DNA of 5,975 nucleotides. Source: Acidobacteriota bacterium (GTDB lineage Bacteria > Acidobacteriota > Blastocatellia > Pyrinomonadales > Pyrinomonadaceae). A program made the position numbers and the translations under genes. This document shows, one piece after another, positions 1-5,739 of this stretch; the stretch's first letter is position 1; each line of letters begins with the position of its first letter. The DNA lies in assembly GCA_013140875.1 (NCBI GenBank), contig JABFSB010000186.1, forward strand, positions 1 through 5,975. Reading direction: 5' to 3'. Under the pieces are notes generated by a model. The model worked only from the letters and a program-made list of their open reading frames with translations. It had not been told where the DNA came from and searched no databases.

Positions 1-1930
1 TGATGAGGTTGTTGGGATTACGCGGATAGGTAAACGGCAAGCGGCCGTTGGGATTGTAATCTCCAAAAAGGACATCGGCTATTGCCCGTCCGCCCTCGCT
101 TCCCGGATTAAGTCCCAAAAGAATGCCCGGAACGCCGTCGGCGATTCGGCTGATCACGCGCGGTCGGCCTTCGACCATCACAAGCACGACAGGCTTGCCG
201 GCGGCAATGATCGCTTCGGCAAACTTCAATTGTGTCTCAGGCAGGGTCAGGTCCGTGATATTGCCCGGTGTCTCGGTGTACGATCCTTCGCCCAGGCAGA
301 GTACGACAACATCCGCATTCTTAGCGGCCGCGACCGCCTCCCGGACATTTACCTCCTCGTCCCGATCGGTGGGCGTGCCATTGGACGGCGAGCCGGCCGG
401 ACGCACGATGCGGGTGCCCTGGACGAACGAAAAATTGGACTTACCAATTTTTGCCTCGATTGCCCGCCGTATCGTCAGTTTATCCTTTGGATAGAGCGAT
501 TCTTCCGAGCCCTGCCAAACAAGCGACCAGCCGTTATTCAGCGATATCAACGAGTCGGACGTAGGTCCGGTAACCAGTATTTTTTTATTCCTGGAAAGCG
601 GCAGGACACCTTTGTCGTTTTTGAGCAGCGTCAAAGATTCACGGGCCGCTTCCAGGCTGACATCGGCGTACTCCGGCCGGCCGAAGTTGGCCCGGGCCGA
701 TTGTCCCAGCATCGGATCGTCAAACAGGCCGAGTTCGAATTTCACCCGCAGAATTCGCCGGACGGCATCGTCGATCCGGGTCATCGGGACCTTTTTTTCA
801 TTTACCAGTTCGACCAAAAGGTCGGCGAAACTATAGTCGAGCGGGACCATGCTCATATCATTGCCGGCCATGATAGCCATCCGCGTCGCCTCTTTTTCAT
901 CCGGTGCGACCTTCCAAAAAGTAACGAGTTTTTTAATATCTTCCCAGTCGGTCACGACAAAACCGTCGAATTTTAGTTCGCCCTTCAGAATATCGGTTAA
1001 GACATGTTTGTTAATGTGTCCAGGCGTGCCGTTGATCTCGGCCGAATTGACCATTACAGTCCGTCCGCCCGCTTTGACCGCGGCGTCGAACGTCGGAAGG
1101 AAATACTCGCGAAGGTAGTTTTCAGGAATCCAGGCCGGCGTCCGGTCGCGTCCGCTCAGCGGAAAACTGTAGCCCATGTAGTGTTTCAGGCTTGCCGCGA
1201 CTTGTTTATCGCTTTTCAGATCATTTCCTTCGAGCCCGCGAACGAATGCCGCACCCATTACTTTCGCAAGATACGGGTCTTCGCCAAACGTTTCCCAGAA
1301 CCGCGGCCATACAGGTTGCCGCCCAATGTCGAGAACCGGCGAAAAACTCCACGGGATCGCGGCTGCCCGAGTTTCCATTGCCGTAATTTCGGCGGCACGC
1401 TGCATCAACGCCGGATTCCATGTCGCCGCCATTCCTATCTCCTGCGGAAAAAGCGTGCTGCCCAGAATATAGGTCGCACCGTGGATAGAATCGATCCCAT
1501 AAATATTCGGTATCTTCAAACGGGTCTTGCCGGATGCTTTTTGGATCTCGCCGATGATCTCGTGCCATTTGTCGACGGACAAAGCCTGATCGCTGACATT
1601 GAGAAACGAGCCGACGCCGTATTTTCCGACCGCCTTCTCAAGTTTGGCCGGGTCGATCTTGATGTCCTGATCGCGTCCGCTGACGATCATCCCAAGCGTC
1701 AACTGCGTCATCTGCCCGACTTTTTCCTCGAGCGTCATTTTTTTGATCAGAGCTTCGACCTCGGCGGAGTGGTCCTTTAGCTTTGGGCGTCGGGTCGCTG
1801 CACGAAAAAAAGCATCGCTGTCCGCAACTTCAGTCGCCATCGGACCGCTCTGGGCAAAACTTTGTTGTAAGAGCGGACAAAAGGTCTGAAGACAAATTAC
1901 CGCGAGCAATGAAAGTGCAGTGTTTTTCAT
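1..1930 (-). CDS. Secreted GH3 beta-glucosidase / exo-beta-glucanase, 3' end cut off by the window
   Basis: This glycoside hydrolase family 3 enzyme should release glucose from the non-reducing ends of beta-glucans or beta-glucosides in the periplasm or outside the cell. The 643 visible codons are open without interruption. Residues 1-26 form a signal peptide with a likely cut SFA|Q. The TIM-barrel domain (about 55-405) shows YGIDSIHG (D147), PRFWETFGEDPYL (209-221), KHYMGY (K249-H250), SGRDRTPAW and VVTDWEDI. D328 in that last motif is the expected nucleophile. The alpha/beta sandwich domain begins near 425; GEGSYTETPG places E548 where plant ExoI-type enzymes have the acid/base. The NPGSEGGRAIADVLFGDYNP stretch (608-627) is typical of the family. 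The motifs resemble barley ExoI and bacterial relatives such as BoGH3B more than E. coli BglX (from memory). The family usually runs on to about 700-800 residues, so a C-terminal part, perhaps a fibronectin III domain, is missing. The ATG at 1930 gives the signal peptide, but its ribosome site (AAAGGA, 13 nt upstream) is weak. Exact substrate is not readable. Confidence 0.95.
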   Translation of the reverse strand, partial: MKNTALSLLAVICLQTFCPLLQQSFAQSGPMATEVADSDAFFRAATRRPKLKDHSAEVEALIKKMTLEEKVGQMTQLTLGMIVSGRDQDIKIDPAKLEKAVGKYGVGSFLNVSDQALSVDKWHEIIGEIQKASGKTRLKIPNIYGIDSIHGATYILGSTLFPQEIGMAATWNPALMQRAAEITAMETRAAAIPWSFSPVLDIGRQPVWPRFWETFGEDPYLAKVMGAAFVRGLEGNDLKSDKQVAASLKHYMGYSFPLSGRDRTPAWIPENYLREYFLPTFDAAVKAGGRTVMVNSAEINGTPGHINKHVLTDILKGELKFDGFVVTDWEDIKKLVTFWKVAPDEKEATRMAIMAGNDMSMVPLDYSFADLLVELVNEKKVPMTRIDDAVRRILRVKFELGLFDDPMLGQSARANFGRPEYADVSLEAARESLTLLKNDKGVLPLSRNKKILVTGPTSDSLISLNNGWSLVWQGSEESLYPKDKLTIRRAIEAKIGKSNFSFVQGTRIVRPAGSPSNGTPTDRDEEVNVREAVAAAKNADVVVLCLGEGSYTETPGNITDLTLPETQLKFAEAIIAAGKPVVLVMVEGRPRVISRIADGVPGILLGLNPGSEGGRAIADVLFGDYNPNGRLPFTYPRNPNNLI

Positions 1931-1981
1931 CGAATTTTAGTTTTCCTTTGGACTGAGAAGATACTGAATTGCCGTGCCAGA

Positions 1982-2010
1982 ATTGTATTTAATTCGCCGT
2001 TACTTTTCAA
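1982..2010 (-). promoter_or_regulatory. Sigma70-like promoter for the GH3 gene
   Basis: On the minus strand TTGAAA (2005-2010) is followed by exactly 17 bp and then TACAAT (1982-1987). Each hexamer matches five of six consensus bases at the ideal spacing. Transcription would start near 1975, giving a leader of about 45 nt before the GH3 ATG at 1930. This is a sequence match only; the match to an ordinary sigma70 consensus is not what Bacteroidota promoters look like. Confidence 0.65.
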
Positions 2011-2026
2011 GCACGAATTAGGAAAA

Positions 2027-2042
2027 GACCGGCGGACCGGCC
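2027..2042. repeat. Tandem 8-bp GC-rich repeat in the divergent intergenic region
   Basis: GACCGGCG and GACCGGCC lie back to back and differ only in the last base. The repeat also contains a short CCGG-cgga-CCGG inverted element. It sits 17-32 bp upstream of the -35 box of the GH3 promoter and about 75-90 bp before the 175-aa gene, a plausible place for a regulator binding site. Two short copies can arise by chance, so the regulatory reading is a guess. The rest of the 1931-2118 gap is AT-rich. It holds no convincing plus-strand -35/-10 pair; AATAAT at 2095-2100 would start transcription almost on the ribosome site, and TAAACT at 2078-2083 has only a poor -35 match. Confidence 0.35.
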
Positions 2043-2107
2043 GTATGCCCGGACTTTATTTACCATCCAATAAGAGCTAAACTTACGTTATCCAAATAAT
2101 CACTTTC

Positions 2108-2111
2108 GGAG
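2108..2111 (+). promoter_or_regulatory. Ribosome binding site of the 175-aa gene
   Basis: GGAG lies 7 nt before the ATG at 2119, ideal spacing, and fixes this ATG as the start. The same ATG opens a complete signal peptide. Confidence 0.75.
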
Positions 2112-2118
2112 AAAATCG

Positions 2119-2646
2119 ATGTTACTTTTCAATCGCCGATTCATCACTTGCGGGTTGTTCCTTACATTCGTTTTGGGGACGAGCCTGTTTGCAGACGCTC
2201 AGGGAAATTCGAACGTCGGTATCGTAACCGACGAAAAAGAATTGGTTAAGCTCGTGCCGAAGAGCTTTTATTTCGCGGGACAAAGCGCCGAAACCCAGAT
2301 GCGAAACGCGGCGGCCGCGAGAATCGGTAAAGATCGGCTGATCATTGCCGGCCTCGTCGATACATCCGGATACTCGACCGAAATCAGCGGCAAATATGAA
2401 GGATTTTTCATCACGGATTCCCGCGTAAATTTTGGCGGCACCGAACTAGGAACGGGAGCTTACGGCTTCGGTTTTTCAAGCGATGGAAAAGTCAATATTT
2501 TCGATCTGAGCAGCAAGAATATCCTTTCCACGAACACCCGGAGTGACAACGAAATGAAACGCCCACGCCCGTTGATGATGACAAGCGACGGTAATGAGGT
2601 CCGGTTCTATAAGGGGAAGGTTTTCGTTGCAATTACGCCGAAATAA
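2119..2646 (+). CDS. Exported 175-aa protein of unknown function
   Basis: I cannot assign a named family. Residues 1-27 form a signal peptide: basic NRR, a hydrophobic stretch 8-24, then a cut at ADA|Q. The mature chain is about 148 residues with no cysteine (the only one, C11, is in the signal peptide) and no further membrane segment. It looks like one compact, beta-rich domain full of glycine and aromatic residues. Striking stretches are VPKSFYFAGQSAETQMRN (46-63), AGLVDTSGYSTE (77-88), KYEGFFITD (92-100), GTGAYGFGFSSDGKVNIFDL (111-130) and KRPRPLMM (147-154). The chain ends in short strands (VRFYKGKVFVAI). I have an impression of similar proteins in Acidobacteriota, unverified. The gene stands alone on the plus strand, diverging from the GH3 gene and converging on the helical pair, with 48 bp between the stop codons. 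A secreted binding or envelope protein is possible; no catalytic motif is visible. Confidence 0.85.
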   Translation: MLLFNRRFITCGLFLTFVLGTSLFADAQGNSNVGIVTDEKELVKLVPKSFYFAGQSAETQMRNAAAARIGKDRLIIAGLVDTSGYSTEISGKYEGFFITDSRVNFGGTELGTGAYGFGFSSDGKVNIFDLSSKNILSTNTRSDNEMKRPRPLMMTSDGNEVRFYKGKVFVAITPK

Positions 2647-2694
2647 TCGGTAACGCCATCAGATTGAACATCAATTAAACTAAGATCTTCGACC

Positions 2695-3300
2695 TTATTG
2701 AAGCTCTTTTATCCTTTTGGACTCAGCCGAAACCGCGCCGCTTAGCCGGACGATCTCCTGCAGCGTTAACCGTGCCTTTTCCGAGAATTTTGTTTCGACA
2801 ATTTTAACGTTCTGGAAAATCTCGTTGTGGACAAAAATCTCGATCGCCCTGTCCAAAGCAATGATCAAGTCTTTCAGGCTATTTCGTTTGTTGGCGGCCG
2901 GGCCAACCACCTTTTCAGGCTTTCCGGTTTCCCCACCGAAAAGATTTGCGTTAAGGCGTAAAGCACTTTTTCTGATCGCTTTAGCTGAGTCTTGGATACG
3001 CGAATTATCTGTCTTTACGCCGGGAGTGGCGTAAACTCTAATAATAGAATCCTGTTTTTTTTGAATGTTCTCAAAATCCGCCTTTATTTGGGCAAATCTT
3101 GCTTCGCTTACTTCGGTCGACCCCGTCGTTAAAGGCTTGTCGGCTTCGCGCTTGACCCGTTCGAGTTCGACCGAACGCATCCTGATCGTGTTTTCTCGAA
3201 TGTCGGTTTCGACAACCGGTACGGGATGCGGCGGCAGTTGAGCGGTAACGCTCACGGCTAAGACGATCGTGAACAAGACCAAAACGCTAAAATGATTCAT
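2695..3300 (-). CDS. Small secreted helical protein, second copy of a tandem paralog pair (201 aa)
   Basis: Function is unknown. A signal peptide spans residues 1-20 with a cut VTA|Q, followed by a short proline-rich linker (LPPHPVPVV). The mature protein has no cysteine, is rich in K, R and E, and looks almost wholly alpha-helical with amphipathic or coiled-coil-like spacing. Four blocks are shared with the gene just upstream: IRENTIRMRSVELERVKREA (34-53), a helix around IKADFENIQKKQ (72-83), RLNANLF (115-121), and an LK-LI--LD-AI--FV----FQN-K block (142-166). The middle region (about 122-140) is variable and flexible. The gene follows its paralog by 21 bp with its own strong ribosome site, so the two are almost certainly co-transcribed. 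No terminator is evident in the 48 bp before the convergent neighbour. It may be a periplasmic or surface scaffold or partner protein; that is a guess from helicity alone. Confidence 0.85.
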   Translation of the reverse strand: MNHFSVLVLFTIVLAVSVTAQLPPHPVPVVETDIRENTIRMRSVELERVKREADKPLTTGSTEVSEARFAQIKADFENIQKKQDSIIRVYATPGVKTDNSRIQDSAKAIRKSALRLNANLFGGETGKPEKVVGPAANKRNSLKDLIIALDRAIEIFVHNEIFQNVKIVETKFSEKARLTLQEIVRLSGAVSAESKRIKELQ

Positions 3301-3305
3301 TTACA

Positions 3306-3312
3306 TCACCTC
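3306..3312 (-). promoter_or_regulatory. Strong ribosome binding site of the second helical paralog
   Basis: GAGGTGA on the minus strand lies 5 nt before the ATG at 3300 (the GAGG core is 8 nt away), within the 21-bp gap after the upstream stop. It is the best Shine-Dalgarno match in the window, suggests independent efficient translation of this gene, and supports the chosen start. Confidence 0.8.
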
Positions 3313-3321
3313 AATTCTAGT

Positions 3322-3939
3322 TCAAGGCATGTTCTCAATTTCTTTAACGAGTGCTTCGCTGGCGTGTATGACATGAAGCAGATCGATCCGCGTTTTTTTT
3401 GCGGTTTCCGCATCGACGACCTTTAAGTTCTGAAAAAGCTTGCTCGCGACAAAATTGCCGATCGCGTTGTCCAGTTCAACGATCAACTGTTTCAAATCAG
3501 GTTTCTTCCGACCCTCTTTCTCACTTGCCTTATCCTCTTCGACCTCGAATCTTGTCGAAAAAAGATTCGAGTCGAGACGTTTTCCGTCTTTGTTTATTTC
3601 ACGGGCCGCGCTTGCAATAAGCTTGTAGTCGATGGTTTTCGCCATCGTATAGGCTTTGACAATCGCCTCCTGTGAAACCTGGATACCCTCGTAGTCTTCC
3701 TTTATCTCAGGAAATTTAGTTTCGATCTTTGAGTTGATCCCAAAAACTTTTCCCGGATCTTGTTTAGCGGCCTCTCTCTTAATTCGTTCAAGCTCAACCG
3801 AACGGAGGCGGATATTGTCGTCTCGCAGATTTGAATCGGACCCACCGGCCGGAGCACCACTGCCCGGCGGCTGCGCGATGATCGTGGAAAAAGCGGCCGA
3901 AGCTAACAATAAAAAGATCAGGTTTATGAACTTTCTCAT
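3322..3939 (-). CDS. Small secreted helical protein, first copy of a tandem paralog pair (205 aa)
   Basis: Function is unknown. A signal peptide covers residues 1-22 (MRK start, hydrophobic core, cut IIA|Q). A Gly/Pro/Ser linker follows (PPGSGAPAGGSDS). The mature chain lacks cysteine, is highly charged and is predicted by eye to be mostly helical. The conserved motif LRDDNIRLRSVELERIKREA (38-57) matches the downstream gene with 15 identities over the 22 residues starting at L38, and the remaining changes are mostly conservative. Three further shared blocks are IKEDYEGIQ (79-87), RLDSNLF (121-127) and an LK-LI--LD-AI--FV----FQN-K block (149-173). Between the last two is a Lys/Glu-rich insert (about 130-147). 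The start is supported by GAGGA ahead of the ATG. The gene lies 75 bp after the FG-GAP/UnbV gene, with a TATAAT box in that gap, so it could be expressed from the upstream operon and from its own promoter. Confidence 0.87.
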   Translation of the reverse strand: MRKFINLIFLLLASAAFSTIIAQPPGSGAPAGGSDSNLRDDNIRLRSVELERIKREAAKQDPGKVFGINSKIETKFPEIKEDYEGIQVSQEAIVKAYTMAKTIDYKLIASAAREINKDGKRLDSNLFSTRFEVEEDKASEKEGRKKPDLKQLIVELDNAIGNFVASKLFQNLKVVDAETAKKTRIDLLHVIHASEALVKEIENMP

Positions 3940-3946
3940 TTTCTTG

Positions 3947-3951
3947 TCCTC
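3947..3951 (-). promoter_or_regulatory. Ribosome binding site of the first helical paralog
   Basis: GAGGA on the minus strand ends 7 nt before the ATG at 3939. It confirms the start that gives a complete signal peptide. Confidence 0.75.
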
Positions 3952-3981
3952 AAAAATAATCCGTTAAGAAAGTGGACCTTT

Positions 3982-4012
3982 ATTATACAACACCCGAGCA
4001 AAAGCTTCCCAA
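3982..4012 (-). promoter_or_regulatory. Possible internal promoter ahead of the helical pair
   Basis: A perfect TATAAT on the minus strand (3982-3987) lies in the 75-bp gap between the FG-GAP/UnbV stop and the helical pair. The only upstream hexamer of note is TTGGGA (4007-4012), four of six matches at a long 19-bp spacing, so the -35 is weak. A transcript would start near 3975 with a leader of about 36 nt. Part of the interest is position: the box falls exactly between two functional gene pairs. Confidence 0.45.
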
Positions 4013-4014
4013 AC

Positions 4015-5733
4015 TCAGATATTGCTTCGACGAAGCATAGCGGTTGCAACAACTTCCTTTCCTTGTTCCACCCTAACGATTTGATTTGGCTGAACGTTTA
4101 ATATTTTTTGCATCGTTCCGTCACTCCAACGAATTTCAGCCGACTGGACCTTCTCACCCTTAGCGAGTCCAAAATGAAGCCGAAGGTCATTTTGCGACAA
4201 ATAACTTGCTCCCGCCTGTACCTCCTGAATCATCGAACGTTTTTCTGTTGTCAATGTCAAACGGGCACCGATTGCATCTCTATTTTTGCCCTTTTGAACC
4301 AATTTGAAAAAGATCGCCTGATTATCATTTGCCGTAGTATTCAGTAAAACCGTCGGAAGGTCGCCCAAGTTAACGATGACCGCATCGATCAGACCGTCAT
4401 TGTTCAGGTCGCCGAACGCCGCTCCCCGCCGTGAAAAAAGCGGCAACACCTGTAAGCCCGATGTGTGAGTGACAAGTTCGAACTTTCCATTGCCCAGATT
4501 CCGGTGAAGTAAGAAAGCCTGGCGAAAACCTTCAACAGTGTCGGATTTTATCAGTTCCGTTTGCGGATAAACATGTCCGTTCACCGCCAAAAGGTCGAGA
4601 AAACCGTCGTTGTCAAAATCGGCAAAAGCCGTGCCCCAACCAACGAACCGTCTGGAGGGCTGGGCGACGCCCGCCTCGGTCGAGACATCGAGAAACCCTT
4701 TAACACCAAGGTTCCGGTAAAGTGTATTATGTTCGTTTTCAAAGTTTGTGACGAAAATATCAAGGTATCCGTCGTTGTCATAATCGGCAAAGGCTACACC
4801 CATCGAGCCCTGTTCGACGCCGGCACCGCTATAGCTTGTGCCTGTCTCGAAACCAACCTCGGAAAATGTGCCGTCGCGATTATTTTTATACAGAAAATTA
4901 GGCGAACTATCATTAGCGACATAAAGATCGACCCAACCGTCGTTGTCGTAATCCGAGAAAATAGCGCCCAGCCCAAAGTACTTGTCTTTATCACCGACGC
5001 CGATCTTTTCGCCGATCTCTTCAAACGTTCCATCGCCTTTATTGCGATAGAAATAGTCTCGTTCGCCGGGCAAACCCCGCGGACCGCACTGGACACGAAT
5101 ACCTCGATACGAGCAGGTTTTCGAGCTGCCAAAAACCGGCAGATTAGTAAGGTCCAACGAAACGTAACCCGGCACGAACAGGTCGAGATCGCCATCGCGG
5201 TCGTAGTCCGCCCACGCCGCACCGGTTTGAAAGCCCACGCCTTTCAACCCGCTATTCTCCGTAACGTCCTCGAATTTGCACGCGCCCTTTCCCCGATAAA
5301 CGGCATTGCCGTTAAATCCTGTCGTAAACAGATCGACGTTTGAGTCACCGTCATAATCGACCGCCGTAACGCCCATTCCCCAACCCTTGCGGGTTAGATT
5401 TGCCGCCGCTGTGACGTTCTCAAACTTCGGCGTCTTCGTCCTGGCGCCATCGATCTGGCGGTAAAGCGTTAGAAACGGGTCTCCGCCTTTTTTGAAATTT
5501 TCGACTGTTGAGCCATTAGCGATAACGACATCTAAAAAACCGTCTTTGTCGCAATCAAAAACCGCGACCCCGCCGCTCATCGATTCAACGATGTAGCGAT
5601 TGTCGGACGCTGAAATATGAGAAGCGTCGATCCCGCTCTCACGCGACACGTCCTTAAACGAAATGACCGGTTTCTGCGACGCGGCCGTAAGACAGCTCAG
5701 CATGATCAGGATCGAAATAAGTGGTATCCGCAT
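4015..5733 (-). CDS. Secreted FG-GAP/VCBS propeller with C-terminal ASPIC/UnbV domain (CRTAC1 type)
   Basis: This is a complete 572-aa CRTAC1-family protein, a probable calcium-binding beta-propeller exposed outside the cytoplasmic membrane; family members are thought to bind ligands or surfaces, and no enzyme activity is evident. The signal peptide is residues 1-18 or 1-19 (TAA|SQ or AAS|Q). Seven Asp-rich calcium loops of DxDxDGxxD type begin at residues 60, 126, 176, 261, 317, 372 and 442, consistent with seven blades. The second (DYDGDSNVD) has Ser for the usual Gly. Between loops 3 and 4 a segment with C207 and C216 (CSYRG...QCGPRGLPGERD) could form a disulfide. The ASPIC/UnbV domain fills about 485-555, with hallmark GASYLSQNDLRLHFGL (508-523) and WSDG (536-539). 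The start lies six bases after the stop of another UnbV gene; its ribosome site (AAAGAG, 10 nt upstream) overlaps the end of that gene, suggesting translational coupling. Its true ligand is not readable. Confidence 0.95.
   Translation of the reverse strand: MRIPLISILIMLSCLTAASQKPVISFKDVSRESGIDASHISASDNRYIVESMSGGVAVFDCDKDGFLDVVIANGSTVENFKKGGDPFLTLYRQIDGARTKTPKFENVTAAANLTRKGWGMGVTAVDYDGDSNVDLFTTGFNGNAVYRGKGACKFEDVTENSGLKGVGFQTGAAWADYDRDGDLDLFVPGYVSLDLTNLPVFGSSKTCSYRGIRVQCGPRGLPGERDYFYRNKGDGTFEEIGEKIGVGDKDKYFGLGAIFSDYDNDGWVDLYVANDSSPNFLYKNNRDGTFSEVGFETGTSYSGAGVEQGSMGVAFADYDNDGYLDIFVTNFENEHNTLYRNLGVKGFLDVSTEAGVAQPSRRFVGWGTAFADFDNDGFLDLLAVNGHVYPQTELIKSDTVEGFRQAFLLHRNLGNGKFELVTHTSGLQVLPLFSRRGAAFGDLNNDGLIDAVIVNLGDLPTVLLNTTANDNQAIFFKLVQKGKNRDAIGARLTLTTEKRSMIQEVQAGASYLSQNDLRLHFGLAKGEKVQSAEIRWSDGTMQKILNVQPNQIVRVEQGKEVVATAMLRRSNI
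4171..4207 (-). repeat. Imperfect direct repeat, copy 1 (UnbV hallmark)
   Basis: These 37 bp match 5902-5938 with 7 mismatches. They code for the YLSQNDLR-HF core of the UnbV domain in the 572-aa protein. The likely cause is common descent of the two neighbouring genes or strong constraint on the motif. Confidence 0.7.
4384..5556 (-). repeat. Seven degenerate coding repeats for FG-GAP calcium loops
   Basis: The loop-coding DNA recurs as variants of CCGTCGTTGTCATAATCGGC (plus-strand sense). Three copies start at 4604, 4769 and 4937 and are nearly identical, spaced 165 and 168 bp, matching a blade of 55-56 residues. More diverged copies lie near 4394, 5190, 5346 and 5540. The pattern reflects protein repeats, not a mobile or structural DNA element, but the three close copies could recombine and change blade number. 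Confidence 0.8.
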
Positions 5734-5739
5734 TGGTCG

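Noticed and set aside
11..13. Lipobox considered in the FG-GAP protein (residues MLSC, C14)
   Set aside because: Residues 11-13 of that protein (Met, Leu, Ser) do not fit the usual L-[AS]-[GA]-C pattern well, and a normal signal peptidase I site follows at 18-19. The coordinates given are residue numbers of that protein, not bases.
230..976. Open frame of 248 codons on the plus strand
   Set aside because: It lies entirely antisense to the GH3 gene, whose reading frame has all the catalytic motifs; the plus frame has no recognisable domain, signal peptide or ribosome site.
1004..1780. Open frame of 258 codons on the plus strand
   Set aside because: Also antisense to the GH3 gene; composition rich in Arg and Asp is the mirror of the real codon pattern.
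2663..2675. ATTGA-aca-TCAAT inverted repeat between the convergent genes, considered as a terminator
   Set aside because: The stem is only 5 bp, AT-rich and has no following T-run on either strand, so it does not make a convincing intrinsic terminator.
4794..5222. Minus-strand open frame of 142 codons inside the FG-GAP gene
   Set aside because: It is an out-of-frame reading of the same strand with low-complexity content and no support of its own.
4561..5343. Open frame of 260 codons antisense to the FG-GAP/UnbV gene, with repetitive VVV-I-K segments
   Set aside because: The periodic look is the reverse reading of the calcium-loop repeats. The minus-strand gene is unambiguous, so this frame is a by-product.
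4384..5556. Regular spacing of similar 20-mers considered as a CRISPR-like array
   Set aside because: Spacing of about 165 bp, divergence between copies and continuous coding sense show protein repeats instead.
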